Below, in pieces: positions 34,520-47,641 of a stretch of DNA of 64,000 nt. Where the stretch lies: assembly GCF_964355755.1 (NCBI RefSeq), contig NC_092679.1, forward strand, positions 4,466,001-4,530,000, read 5' to 3'. This DNA is from Antedon mediterranea (taxonomy: Eukaryota; Echinodermata; Crinoidea; Comatulida; Antedonidae). The number at the start of each line of letters is the position of its first letter. Position 1 is the stretch's first letter. The translations under genes were made by a program, and so were the position numbers. The notes below the pieces were generated by a model. It was not told the DNA's origin, did no database searches, and worked only from the letters and a program-made list of their open reading frames with translations.

Positions 34520-34597
34520 TCCTATGTAAAGCACCTAGAGGGGTCAGTGATCCATTAGGCGCTATATAAATACTGTTTATTATTATTATTTATTATT
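34520..34597 (+). mobile_element. LINE/SINE 3' tail, GCGCTATATAAAT-(TTATTA)n type
   Basis: GTAAAGCACCTAGAGGGGTC, GATCCATTAGGCGCTATATA and AATACTG-(TTATTA)n occur in order. This is a typical 3' tail of invertebrate L2/CR1-like LINEs and partner SINEs, in forward orientation. Its reverse-orientation relative is at 7973-8055. Confidence 0.6.
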
Positions 34598-35329
34598 GGG
34601 GATAGCCAGGGACTGTGGGCCAATTCAGGGAAGGAAAACTTACAAAATAAACAAAAGATAATAGAATTATTTCCAATACGAGATCAATAAAAATCACTGG
34701 TACAAATAGCCTGTAATATTTTTATAATGCAGTTCAAAATAAAAAATCGGCAAATGTTGTTTTGAATTTTAAGCAACTGTTCATTCTGAATTATGCATTT
34801 ACTAGGAAATCGCTTGTGGCCAAAAACGTGAAGTAGTATTAAAACAATTAATGAATTTACTTGTTATTTTTGACAGGAAGGTGTGTAATATTAAACCCTA
34901 GAAACATGTTTCTACTGATTATCAGGTTAGTCATCAAAAATCTGAAATTTCTATCGTTTTGTTATTTTAAAAACCGAAATATGTATTATAAAAGCTTTAA
35001 TATTAATAGCATTAATATATTTATATATTAATAATAACAAGCTTTTAGGGATTTCCCTGCAGAATTACACCCTAGGACATCTCTTTTCACCTCCCACTGA
35101 GACCCATAGGCAGGTTCTTGTGCTAAAAAAAAAAATTATTATTTTACAACTCCCTGCCAAAACCACTTTAAAAATCCTGCCTACAGGTCTGTTCCATGCA
35201 TGATGATAACACCATATGGAGAGATCTTGAGGAGACTTCACTGCACTTGTGACCATGAAGCTTCCAACAGTGTTTGGTGACAACATTACACAGAGCAGGT
35301 AGTAATCAATGCGCTTGCTGTAAATAGTC

Positions 35330-35474
35330 ATTTTTTTTATGATTATGTCTTTTTATAAGTGAAATAATATTTTGTTTACAAAAGTGAACAACTTTATTAA
35401 AACTACAAAATGGACTATTGAAAGTCTGATTTTATTAATCTTCATTTTTCATGTTTTTGGGGGACAATACATCT
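35330..35474. mobile_element. Probable right end of a diverged member of the TTAA-flanked MITE family
   Basis: It ends in GGGACAATACATCT followed by TTAA (35475-35478), as copies at 9424 and 44933 do. The preceding AAGTGAACAACTTTATTA and CTTCATTTTTCATG parallel the same region of the full copy. The left part and left terminus are not recognisable. Confidence 0.5.
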
Positions 35475-35478
35475 TTAA

Positions 35479-36510
35479 GTTTAAGTAAATCAATGTAACA
35501 TTTCCTGTTACCAACTTTTAATGTTCATTCTTTGACTTCTTGATCCTGAATATAGTTGTAAGTTCCAGAAAATGTTATTTTTAATTCAACATTTTACTTT
35601 CAAATAGAGCAACGTATTGACCAACAGCATTGAATTCAGTTTTTATTAATGTATTTCTGTTTTGAGTTTTTACCATTTCATTTCTTCTCTGACATCTATG
35701 GGCCACCATATAAACTGAATTTAAAGTGTTTGATTTAAGGTTTTTTTTTTACCAAACATAGTTTAGTAATGTGTATTACATTAAGGCCTGGTTAGACTAC
35801 CCTAGATCCAGGGCAGTACGTAGACCACATCAAACAAGACAGCAAACCACAAACTTAAAGTGGATTAATTTGTGCAAACAGGCCTTATAGCCATCAATAA
35901 AGATTGTTAGAGGACTGCGGTTACATGCCAAGAAAACATCCTTTAACAGAGAAATAAAAAGTACAGAAAATAGTTGACCAAAACCTTTGTATTATTGTGT
36001 AATTGTGTACAGCTAGGATGGCAGAATCAATCAATCAATTGGCTGAAGGACGAGCCTAAAATAAACAAACCAGTTTGGAATATCCTGCAGCATAGATTAA
36101 TAGTAAATGTAGTGATTGTAAATGTTATGTTCATCTGGTTTAAAATTAACAAATTGAATATAATTCTTTATAGCAAACCAATCTATTTTCATAATTTGTA
36201 CCATTGGTTTGATATAAAGAATTTTATACACAGTATTTACAGTGGTTTTGATTGTATACAAAGCAAAAAAATAACGCTTAAAATTGTTTTTTTTATTTAT
36301 ATGTTATTTTTCTGTGCCTACTAGAAATATGCATGCAATAAATAGCTCTAATAAAACAAAACGGAATGATCAAACAATATAAATCAGTAGAGCTTACAAA
36401 AACCCATGAAATGTCCAGGTTCACAATCTCAAGCACCACTAGTCTATAAGTAAACGCACAAGATATTATGTGTGCCAAAATGTTGTTACCAAATCGCTGT
36501 GTACTATAAC
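35479..36510. other. AT-rich non-coding stretch
   Basis: The frame at 35974-36324 (+, 116 codons) is the longest here, Ile/Lys/Asn-rich and without recognisable domains. It is most likely a chance frame in AT-rich DNA. Confidence 0.4.
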
Positions 36511-36546
36511 CATAGAGATATTATAGTGAACTATAATATCTCTATG
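36511..36546. repeat. Perfect 16-bp stem with 4-base loop
   Basis: CATAGAGATATTATAG (36511-36526), loop TGAA, CTATAATATCTCTATG (36531-36546). Every base of the arms pairs. The loop is too short for a canonical microRNA precursor, and no flanking transposon ends are visible. Confidence 0.75.
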
Positions 36547-37108
36547 CTATAACCTAGTCATGGTCCATATTGAAAGGTCAAAAAGGGGAAATAAAAGGCT
36601 TTTATGACATTTTCCTAGAGGATAGATTTCATACCTCTTTCCTAATTTCAAACACCATGTATCCACTAATGTGTTCAAGCCTGACTAGATTTTCAACTTT
36701 GATATATATTATCTATTTAAATTGAAACATGACAGATCCCTTTATGATAAAATCATAATGTGGTCATAAATAAACCATACATGGGATATACATAGAAAGA
36801 AGCACAACGGTTTTATTGTAGTATATTTATTTACTGTAACCAATAGATCTATATACTTCCTACTATTGGGGTTAGTGGCATAATCGTTTGTTTCCTAAAA
36901 CAAAGGATCATTTATATAAGCTATCGCTGAGTCAGTATTTTGGCAGCGAAAACAAAAAGGCTTTAAAAATTCAAAGAAAAAAAAAACAGTGGGGAGTAAG
37001 CTGGTGACTGTACTGGTATCAATTATGTAATTAATGTAGTTTAGTAGAGAATGTTGGTGGAGTACCTGCTGCTTACTTAGGCTCAAATCAAACCTCTAGC
37101 CATCAGCG

Positions 37109-37180
37109 CCAGTTTGGTAGTCTAGAGGCATGGACAACAGGCTAGTGATATGGAATCAGTTGTGGATTCAGGAGTCTGCG
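37109..37180 (+). repeat. Degenerate tRNA-derived SINE head
   Basis: AGTTTGGTAGTCTAGAGGCA resembles a pol III A box and GGATTCAGGAGTC, about 40 bases later, resembles a B box. The block is slightly GC-richer than its surroundings. No cloverleaf; pseudogene or SINE remnant. Confidence 0.4.
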
Positions 37181-38253
37181 AGAATTCTTTGCAAAGTGGT
37201 TTGTCTGGAGAACATAAATTATTAAATAGATAGGAAAAGAGATAATAATGCAAACGATCCTTCATTTAATAATAAATAATTTAATAATCCCAGATCTGGA
37301 ATTATCTATGGATGGTAATACACTATACAGGCATCTCTCCCAATACTTCCTCTCACAGGAGCATCCTCTAATACTGGGGCTGGCCTAATAATATCTCTGA
37401 TATTCCAGAAATTCAAATGCATTTTTTAATTGGTAACAGGTAATGAAAGACCTTTGGGGAAAAAAGGGACAGTTTCCGGTTTTCAGAGAGTCCGGTATTA
37501 GGAGAGTAGACGGTACGAAGTAATAACAGAATGCCCTGAACTCAGTCAAGGATAAATCACAGAAAGGAAGCTACTGAATTTTAATCGGCACTCTGTATGT
37601 TTCCTCAATTGTGTCTTATCTGTACCAGAGGTCCGTTTCTACCCAAGCTAAAAATAATCAATCACAAATAAATTTTAAATAATAGAGACAGTAAAACAGG
37701 ACAATGTTGATTCAAATTGGCTTCTAACATGAAAGCTAGTGTGGGAAAAAAATGTTGAGTTAAAAAAATTGGGTCAAAATCTGACATTAAAACTAGATTC
37801 TCAAAAACTTTTTTTTATAAAAAAAACTGTTGCTGGAAAAAAGTATCATCATACCATCCTTTTTACTACATAAATTAAATGTATATGAAAGATACAGATT
37901 GAAGAAGAAAACAAAACCTTTTTTCTACATAAATTTCAATCATTACTTGCCTTTTTTGGACTCTATTTTTAATATTATCATATCAAACATTATTAGTTGA
38001 GCCTACTTTTCAATTTTAAGATTCAGAAAAAACTGTCTATTTGTACACTCACAACTAAAAAGCTTAGCTGTTTATTTTTTGATAACTGCAACATGAACTG
38101 ATAATTACTTAATTAGTTTATTGACCTTTTGTCTGAGAAGGTAAATAATAGCTAGTTAATTAATTAATTCAAACTTCCGTCCAAAAAGTTTCTACAGCAC
38201 ACTGCATGACCGGTTTATATCAAATTAACTTGGAAATTTGTCATATTCTTATT

Positions 38254-39226
38254 ACATAATTCATAAATACAAAATGAATTGCTAATTAATATTCTTTTGT
38301 TGATAAAGAATAACATTTATGAGACCATTTACGCTGAAATCAGCAATAACAGGCTGAAAAAATGCTGGATTATGAGAAACTAAAATTAGTTTACTGCTAC
38401 ATACAGTATGAACTGTCGCCATTAAGCTTAAGTAATAAAGTTTTGTTCTTTTACAAACTATCTCTGTTGAATACATAATTCATAAATTCAAAATGAATTG
38501 CTAATTAATATTCTTTTGTTGATAAGAATAACATTTATGAGACCATTTACGCTGAAATCGGTGAAAAAAAATGCTTGAATTAAATATGAGAAACTAGAAT
38601 TAATTTATTGCTACATACAGTATCAACTTTATGTATTGTCCCTTTGACTAATTCCCAAAAAAATTGTTTAAAAAAAGATTTTGATAAAAGTGGGTCATTT
38701 TGAAGTATCATAATAGTTATTAACTTTCACCAAAAATTAGTCTAAAAAAAAATCATCTAACTGAAATACAGACGTTTTTTTTGTTCACAAAATAACTTTA
38801 ACTTCCAGTCAAAGTTTTCGATTAAAACATATCTCATAATGCAACGCGCTTGTTTGGCTACTCTGTATGCATAATCATAAACTTCCTCACGATCTGTGTG
38901 AGAACACCTTCTCAATCATGACGAGTTGTAAACAATCCTTATTAGCATCATGCATAATGCATACTTTACTCGTGGTTTGAAATCTTTGTTTACTTTCGCT
39001 CATGATGATTTTCCAGACGAAATGTAATCAAATTAATTTACCTGTAATTACGTAAACTTGTTTTTGGCTCGAATTTTCAACTTAAAGTGAATAACTTTAA
39101 TATTACTTTGATATGGCCAATTTAAATTTAGAATATTTTGACCTTCATTTTTTGTGTTTCAAGGGACAATACATCTTTAGTAATATTAATAAACTTTTGT
39201 TCTTTCACAAAATATCTATGTTGAAT
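38254..39226. repeat. 219-bp tandem duplication, second copy split by a MITE
   Basis: ACATAATTCATAAAT starts copy 1 at 38254 and copy 2 at 38473. The copies match through ACATACAGTAT(G/C)AACT. Copy 2 then stops at about 38628, where the MITE begins, and resumes at about 39178 with AATAAACTTTTGTTCTTTCA, matching AATAAAGTTTTGTTCTTTTA of copy 1. The duplication therefore came first and the insertion second. Confidence 0.85.
38629..39177. mobile_element. TTAA-type MITE (copy 2), inserted in a tandem duplication
   Basis: TGTATTGTCCCTTTGACTAA at the left and AAGGGACAATACATCTTTAG at the right match the ends and body of 8879-9424. The outermost left bases are altered (CTTTATG instead of TTAAAGATG), so the TTAA flank is eroded. 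The uninterrupted first copy has TTAA (GCTTAAGTAATAAAG) near the equivalent insertion point. Confidence 0.8.
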
Positions 39227-42200
39227 TGAGAAAAACAGTCTTCTTAACTTTTTTAAAAGATCAACCTAAAGAACATAGTAACAACAACAGTAATTTTCAG
39301 CTACCACTTGTTATTGTCTGTCAGGCTAAAATCATTCACTGCAAATAATCTTTACTATCCTGTGGTCTTGTGATGACAGATAAAAGTACTTCAAAATACT
39401 ACTGCATGTACAGCAACTCTGCCCTAGGCTGTGAACTTATTACTACATGTAGGCTTTAAAAGAGAAGACTATTACATAACCTCTGAAATTTGAGTGTTTA
39501 AAATATGTTTTTAGCTGTATTACTATTATGAAGAAAAGTATTATGTATTGAATAAAGTCAATTCTGATAGATTAAAAATGTTCATCTGGTTTTGGATATT
39601 CATGATAGAGCTTCTTCCATAATTTTTTTTCTGAAATCTGGAAAATCTTCTTGAACTACCAGGTCCAAAGGCATTAAAGTTATAAATTCTTTTTTAATGT
39701 ACTTCTTAAAATATTTGGCCAGCCAAAGGGTAATTAATTTATACTTTATGCATTCTCAGAATGGTTAAATGAACTTCCACAAGAAGTTCACCGATTACAT
39801 ATTTAACTGAAATGTTGGAAAGTTCATGTTGGTTTGGTAACTAGTGTGAGTAGAGTTAGCTTAATATTTGTGTGTTTCGGTAGAACCAGGCATTGAAACT
39901 TGTTTAATGACCTAGATGTAACACTGCCTAGTGATTAAACACTTCCAACCACATATTATCTCATTTTAACAAACATCTAAAGTCATCACTATCATTTATC
40001 AATCCTTACTAAATTACCCATTAATAGATAACGAGAGATGATCTAGAGTCAAGAGATATACAAATGGAACATTAAACCATCTTCTATATATTAACAACAC
40101 CTAAATTAAACACTAGAAAAACAATGTAAACATAAGTAATACAGTTCGCTGGCGTAACTTTATAGCGGTATTTATTTTGTATTGTTCGCTCTGTATCTCT
40201 TGATAAGAAAGTTGTTGATATGTCGTATCTGTGTTTGTTATTTTGGATGAATAATTTCGATTTAGATTATATTCGAGATGTGGACTTTCAACAAGAGGAA
40301 ATATAACCTAATAATGACACATTTATGAATATACTATTAACAAAATAAAATGTTTTGAAAACAAAAACAAAAAATGACACAAATATTCTTAATTTGTATT
40401 TTTAACTTAACAAACAATGGGGTCTAGTGCTTGGCTAGGAGCACTAACAGAATTTGGTCTGAGGTCCAGTTAGTCTAAAATTTGAGGGAAAAAAAGTAAA
40501 CATTTTATTTTAAATAGCCAAAGCTGCTAATTCAAAAGTTGGGTATCAATTTGTACAGAATTTATTTACTTTTGGAGATGAAGATTTAAAATTGTGATAA
40601 AAGATGGTGCTAAATCAGCCCAAATTTTGCCAAAAAATCATAATTATACCTGAGTTGGTCACTACACATGGTGCCCATGGCAAGAGCTAATTATCATTAA
40701 AACATTTTACTGCATCTCGTAATTCTTTATAAATGAGATTTTTTGGACAACTGACCATGAAACAACAGAGATGGACAGATTGTATAAATAGTGACAGATA
40801 AAATGATTTGCCTGTTGCAGTGTGAAGATAAGTTGGCCAGTGATTTAGTTGAGGCATGATTTACATAACTAGCCTAGATTTAACCAATTACCCTTGAAGG
40901 CCAGTCAAATGATAATAAACAAAACACAAATGAGGTAGATTATAAAGTTTTTCTGCAATATTAACAACTTTTTCGATTCAATTCTAAAATGTAAAGATAT
41001 CCTGCAAACTATAATGACTGTATATAGAATTAAGTGCACGTAACGTAAAGGAAAAAATATTGATTTAAAGAATTTTAGTGAAGCATGTTGGGGTAGAAGT
41101 TTAAAAAAACTTTGTAAATTGTAATTGAAAATGTTTGCAAAACAAAACAATTGGCGTAATCGATTAGGAAAAAAAGCTTGATTATAAACATTTACCATAC
41201 AAATAAAAAATTACAGATTTTATACACAAGCTGAAAACACTAATGGGGCGCAAGTTAGGCCAATCTACCGACACTTTCCCTGCTATTACTCTCTCCACAG
41301 ACGAGACAGACTTGGTTAAATACTAGTTACTTTTACTTTTGAGAAGACACCTTCGTTATCAAGTGTGTGTGACAGTTGCAAAGCCAAATAGACTAAACTT
41401 TAACAAATAAAATGTAATACAATTTTTTAAAGGACAAAGTTAAAATTGAATGAACCCATTAGAAGTATAATTGTGTACATATTTGGTAGTAGTATATCTG
41501 TGGATCAGTTGTTTACCTGTAATATTGACAGCAATCTAGCGTATCAGTGTTATAGCCAACCCCAGAAAGAACAAAAGTATGAAGTACACAAATATGGGTT
41601 GACAAACTTTAATCTATTCAAACTACTTCAATCTATTGTTGACTGGTCTGTGACGAAGGACTTTAAAGATCTTTTTATATAATATGGCTTTATATGGATG
41701 TGTACAAACAGATCTAGGGCTTAGTGTCATATTCAGCAAGCTATCTACACATTTTTATGTGAGCACATTTTATAAATACACTAAATTTGTAATTGTGAAT
41801 TTTTGCATATATATAACTTTTTGTTATCTATAATAATGCAACTATTTGTAAACATTTTGTATGGGTCAAAATCTCGCATTGAATAGAATTGCTCAATTTG
41901 AACGATACATAAAATCGGGGCTGAGACTGCTCAAATTTGGGCTGCGATTGCAGACACACTTTTAACAGACAATGTGCAAATCATAAGACTCCAAATAGTT
42001 ATAGCAACATTTTTATACTATGAATTTCATAGAAACTTTACAGAAATAAAACCAAAAACATGGAGTTTTTAAGCAGTTAAATTAAAGTAACAAATACCAA
42101 TACAACGCACTGTAACCTTAAATGTTATCTTGTCTCCGAGTGATTCAACTCAGTCTCAGCTTCCTTTAAAAACTAGAGTTCTTAGGACTATTAACTCTAG

Positions 42201-44522
42201 TTAAAAAGCTTATTGTATTTAAAAACCTTAACAAAACACAAATTACACAGAAACTGCAAGTTTAAGGAAGTGATCATATCATTAGTTAAACACAGTAAGT
42301 TGCGACAAGTCACTGAACCAAATCAAGTGCGAATTATTCACATAAAGTGACTAAATCTGCTAACGCCAATTTTGGTTCATTTAGCCAAATGAAGCGTAAA
42401 TCAATCACGATTGATTCGTAGTGCTTTTTGGACATTCTTACACTTCCTTTATGAAAAAAAACGAAATTAGAATGCAGCAACGAGAGTGAAAGTTTGGGTT
42501 GTCGCCAACATTTGTTTGGACAACATACTTGATAGAACAATGGAACTGGGGGTGAAAGTTCATATAACGACTCTTTGGTTTAAAAACATGGAGGAATTTT
42601 GAATGTTGCATAGTGAATTATGTGTTAGTATTTTAATGTTTATCTTTGATGGCTATAAACCTTGGTGTATGTATGTGAAAAAAGCTTAATTGGAAAGGTA
42701 GCTGGTAAACTGGAGGAAACATGCAACTTTGCTATTTTTTGCTAAACTTTCTATACTAAACTTTAACAATTGTTTAAAGTTACAATAATGAATAAATAAA
42801 TAACTGTTGAGCTATCTGTAACTTGCAGTGCCTTTAAACCTTTAATTAGAGCACCTAAAATTGTCATAAACTAAATGTTTAAAAAACTAGAAACAAATCA
42901 AGCTATCCCCTTCACCGACATATTGGGTAATTTAAACATTTTCATCAACAACCACCGACCGATTTAAATGGCCCATTGAAAAGTTTTACTTTTAGTTATT
43001 TAACGTAGTGCATTAAGCAGCAAAACAAGCTTAAAATCGTTTATCATTGTTCGTTTTTAAAGTTTAAACTTCAACAGTAAATTAAGCCACCTGTTTCTAT
43101 GCTATAATTACTCAATATTATTTCAACAGATTATTAAAAATTTATTCTAAAACGCTATGGTTCACAATACTGAATGTGAATGTTTTTATATAAAGCAAAA
43201 TAATTGGTTAATAACTGTAGCTTTCTACTTCAACGCCTCAGGGTAGATTATCAACTGAGTTTTGAGCTGTTTTTCTACCTTCTAAAGTTCTTTAAAACAG
43301 GTTTTCTATTCTTGAATAAGAGTTGTGCTTTCACATCGAGTGGAAGGCTCTCTTAAAACAACCTGAATGAAACAGGAGACCTTGGATTGTAAAATTTGAG
43401 AGGATGAGAGATCCGGGGTGCAAACACAAACGTACTTGCGTAGGCGTTGTTGTTAAAGCAAATAAAGTTAGCTAATCAGATTGTGTGTAATATTAAGAAA
43501 GAAAAAGTTTGAGGAATTCTGGGATACTGCACATCAAACAATAATCACATCAATGCCTACCTCAAACACCTGCTTATAAACCTATATTCATTGGCTAATA
43601 AATAACAAGGAATATGATTGGCTGCTTATTTTATGATATGGGAAATTGATGAGGTACTTGTCTCTTGAGAGAGGCACATTAAAAGGTATTTGGAGTGACT
43701 CAATTTGTCTTTTATTTTAGTGCTCAGTACTTTCTTGGGTTTATCTAGCTATTTTGATAGCTGGGTCTTTTTATTTCTATAAAGGATGACTATTCGACAT
43801 TGTATATTTTTGTAGTTTAATGTTTTTTTTTTTGCAGAAATGGAGAAGTTTTCAATATTTTATCAGGCTGAGCAACAAAATCTATCCATAACATACTTAA
43901 AATGAACAACATACCCTTTATAACTGTTTGCTGGGGAGGTTTTGAACGCACACGACACTTGATGGTCCGCCAACACAGAGATTACACCACTGTTGAAGTC
44001 TAATAATTTTATGATAAGATAACCTTTTAATCCAATCTGGTTTTAATTTTTTTAAATAAGTTTTTTCTTCCCAAGATAACTACAATTGTACGAACATTAT
44101 TTCCTTTCAGAATCTTCTGAACAAGGCCTTAAAAAAAAAAAGGCGAAATAATTGTATTGAAATGTGAATGACCTTGTTGTATATAACATCAGTTTCTAGA
44201 CGAGATTTTCTTTAAGCTCTGATTATGCAGCTAACTTGACTTTACCTGACCTTTTCTATCTGTAAGTATTTTATTTCAACATAAGGGACTGTTTTCCCAA
44301 AGTATGTTGCTCATTGCTAGTCTTCTATTTAAACGACTATCAATTTTTTTTCACAAACTTCATAACATTTTGCAGTAAAATTATGTGATTAATTATAGTT
44401 TTAGTATTTAAAAAAAAAATCTAAATATGGGAAAGTTGTCAGAATTGTAACACTATAAAACATTACAGTATAAAATGCTAGCATTAATATAGATTTATAT
44501 CAGAATTATCAGAAGGACAAGA
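39227..44522. other. AT-rich non-coding stretch
   Basis: About 5.3 kb with only short chance frames (the longest is 97 codons at 40905-41198 (-), hydrophobic/Phe-rich, unrecognised). No tandem arrays, tRNAs or clear transposon ends seen. Confidence 0.4.
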
Positions 44523-44933
44523 ATGTAGACGTTTTTTAGTTTAAAAAAAAACTGTGACTTCCAGTCAAAGTTTTCGATCAAAACATATCTCATAATGCAA
44601 CGCGCTTGTTTGGCTACTCTGTATTCATAATCATAAAACTTCCTCGCGATCTGTGTGAAAACACCTTCTCAACCGTGACGAGTTGTAAACAATCCTAATT
44701 AGGATCATGCATAATGCATACTCTTGGTTTGAAATCTTTGTTTACTTTCTCTCGTGACGATTTTCCAGACGAAATATAATCAAACTAATTTACCTGTTAA
44801 TTACGTAAAATTGTTGTTTTTGGCACGAATTTTCTACTTAAAGTGAATAACTTTAATATTACTTTGATATGGCCAATTTAAATTTAGAATATTTTGACTT
44901 TCATTTTTTTGTGTTTCAAGGGACAATACATCT
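44523..44933. mobile_element. TTAA-type MITE (copy 3), left end missing
   Basis: The block from TAGACGTTTTTTAG through CTTCCAGTCAAAG, TTTGGCTACTCTGTATTCAT and AGGGACAATACATCT follows the right three quarters of copy 1 closely. It is followed by TTAA at 44934-44937. The left about 140 bp and the left terminal repeat are absent. Confidence 0.8.
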
Positions 44934-45046
44934 TTAAATAAGTATCCTACAATTTAGAGTTTGCGAATTTTCTTTTTCTGTTTGTACGTTTGTTGATATG
45001 GATAACATTTTTCCGATTGAATTGAATAGAGGTTTCTACTGTATGA

Positions 45047-45191
45047 TTTGATTTGAATTTATTTGGAAAATCATCATAGCAAAAATACATACAAAGTGAT
45101 AACATAAATTACGGACATTACAAATAATACATTTATAAAAGACTTTCCAGGATAGCCCAAAAAGCTTATCAGCTTATTTCCATTGGGATCC
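45047..45191 (-). mobile_element. LINE 3' tail (reverse orientation) with GGGCTATCC stem-loop
   Basis: Reversed, the block contains GGATCCCAATGGAAATAAGC, TGATAAGCTTTTTGGGCTAT and CCTGG, then an AT-rich stretch ending in AAATAAATTCAAATCAAATC. The GGATcCCAATGGAAA..GGGCTATCC hairpin followed by an AAATAAAT tail is characteristic of CR1/L2-clade 3' ends. Confidence 0.6.
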
Positions 45192-47615
45192 TTTTACAAT
45201 CTAAAATAAAAAATATAAACATTACAAAGTATAGCATTAAACACATAGATATTACAAAAACAATAATATAAAAAACAAGTTAAATTAAAGACTATGATTG
45301 ACTTATAAAGTTATTTGGTAGAACAGAAATGTGATTTAACATTTTTCTTAAAATTAAATTTGTTTTCTATTTGTTGAATGGAATGAGGTAGATTCTGAGG
45401 ATGAATATCATTTGGTGGGATATACATCATGTTTTTTTTTAAATACGTCCTAAGTAAAATTGCTCAGCTACTCCTCAAACAGTAGATACAAAAAAGAATG
45501 TCTAAAGTCCAACCAAAGATAATGTCCAAGGAAAACAAATTTATGTAATTAATGATGACAGTTTTATCAAACAAGATTGACTCATATCAATAAATTTAAT
45601 AGTCAATCACAGATGGTCTGTGTAGCTATCCCATAATACTTAGCAACTGAGATAACATTAAGTTATATTGTATGAGTAATCATGACAAACGACGAGAACG
45701 GTTTATAATACAACTTAAGTACTACAAACAATCATAAATATACTTATGGTATCTCGATATGGAAAGTGGAAATTTGATGATGATGTCAGTGCTAAAAATA
45801 GACATGAATTCAACAGGCTTCCAAGGTACACTTAAATCAACAAATATGTGTGAGTAAGGGTGTTAAGCTTTGCAACTAGCATGCAACGCAAAGACGAACA
45901 CGCAATGCGAGTGATTTGAACAATCTTAAGTGATGGATCATCCAAGCCTTGGCTTGAATTATGCGTTCTTAGAGTATAGTATACCAATAATACACAGAAA
46001 ACAACTGTTTCGTTTTATACAATGAGCAACAACTCCACACACATCCTTAATGTGCACACTTGTTACGGTTTCACTAGTACCCGAAATAAACAAATTATAT
46101 ATAATAACTTCGTAATAGAAGGTCCATAAACAAATTCAGGAAAAAATAATATAATATTCTTTATTGAATATATCCTTCCAAAGATTATTTTAAACATTTG
46201 CTTCCTGACATACAAAATGTTTTTTAAAAAAACAAAAACGTCAAACTACTTTGAAACATAAGGGATATTAACCAAGCCACTCTTGTACATAGAAAAGAAC
46301 CCACTCCATAAATATTGGAAAGTGGGCTTGTACAGTCATTATGCCACAAGGATGCAAATCGAGGATGTAGATGGTACGTCACGTTCATCATCTGTCGTTT
46401 CGCATACATCCTTGCAGTGCATCCTAATAGTAACCATCCAAGTACAGATTAATATACTACAGTATATATTACAAAAGGAGTGAACATTCATACATTGATG
46501 CCGGTTCAGTTCGGCACCTAAAATTTGCCGCCACTGACAGTCGTGTCAACAACAACATTGTACACACTCTACATTAACAGTAACACACAAGTGTAAATTC
46601 AAAAAACTAAAAATGAAAACAATTGTCTAAGGATACATATTACCGAAGAAGTATTATTTTGATATGCTGCTAACACGTCAAAAACCCAACATATCACTTT
46701 TTTTATCTTATGTACACAAAAATTAAGGTATCTTCATAAGCAAGGTTAGGATAGGTGAAACACCAAACATCCCAATAATATATGGACACTAATTAATTTA
46801 TATATGGTCATAAATTGATATAATTAAATTATAATATAATTTGATATTTAAAAAGCAACTGGTATTATAATATCCTACCAGGATTTCACAGAATGGACTA
46901 TTCCATTCACTCAACTCACCTGTTGGATTTGTTTATGAAACTTAAAGGTTAAAGGTAAACGCTTATGAAAGCGCTGAAGGATGCATTACCTCTAGGTGGC
47001 TCACTCTTAGATTTTCATTGTATCAGATTCAAAATTACACTAAAAATCCCCTTTTTTTTCAAATTCCAAAAATAAAATTTGTAATGTAATTGGTTAAAAA
47101 GTTTTAATATTTTTTCAATCAATTTTTTCAAGATAAAAACAATAATACTCTATTTTATATTTTGTCTTAACTAAAAAAAAATTTTATTTTTAAAATCGAA
47201 CAGCAAATTAATTTAAATTTATAATCCATATATTTAAAATAACTGACCATAAATAAAGAATTTGATTCTAATAATTATAAATAAATGTCTATTTTGGTAA
47301 AACATGACACAACAAAAAATTATTTTAAAAAGTTTGGTAAATTAATCATAATTAATGAATTATGTAAGTTTGCAAATTATTTATATATCGATTTTATATG
47401 GATATGAAAAAATAACAATAACATTAATAGTTTTTACATACACAGTTGGACATTAATCATTACTATAATTACATTTGCAGAAAATGATGTTATTGCAATA
47501 ATCATCATCGTTTGTATTTGAGAAAGTCTGTGAATCAGACCGTTGGTATTTTTTTAAGCATCAAGAAATTGTAGGAGCTATGGAGACTCAGTTATCATTA
47601 TATCTTGGGTAAAGC
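45192..47615. other. AT-rich non-coding stretch
   Basis: About 2.4 kb. The small overlapping frames at 46224-46483 on both strands are unrecognised. The stretch 47040-47480 is almost purely A/T. Confidence 0.4.
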
Positions 47616-47641
47616 CTGGCGGGGCCAGGGCGGGGCCAGGG
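47616..47641. repeat. GC-box-like doublet, GGCGGGGCCAG
   Basis: Two tandem copies of GGCGGGGCCAG (11 bp) stand alone in AT-rich DNA. They look like Sp1/KLF-type GC boxes, but there is no adjacent CpG island or recognisable exon, so promoter function is not claimed. Confidence 0.45.

Noticed and set aside
36511-36546. microRNA precursor
   Set aside because: The 16-bp stem with a 4-base loop is too short for a canonical precursor.
47616-47641. Sp1-driven promoter
   Set aside because: Two GC boxes without CpG island, TATA or exon; reported only as a repeat.
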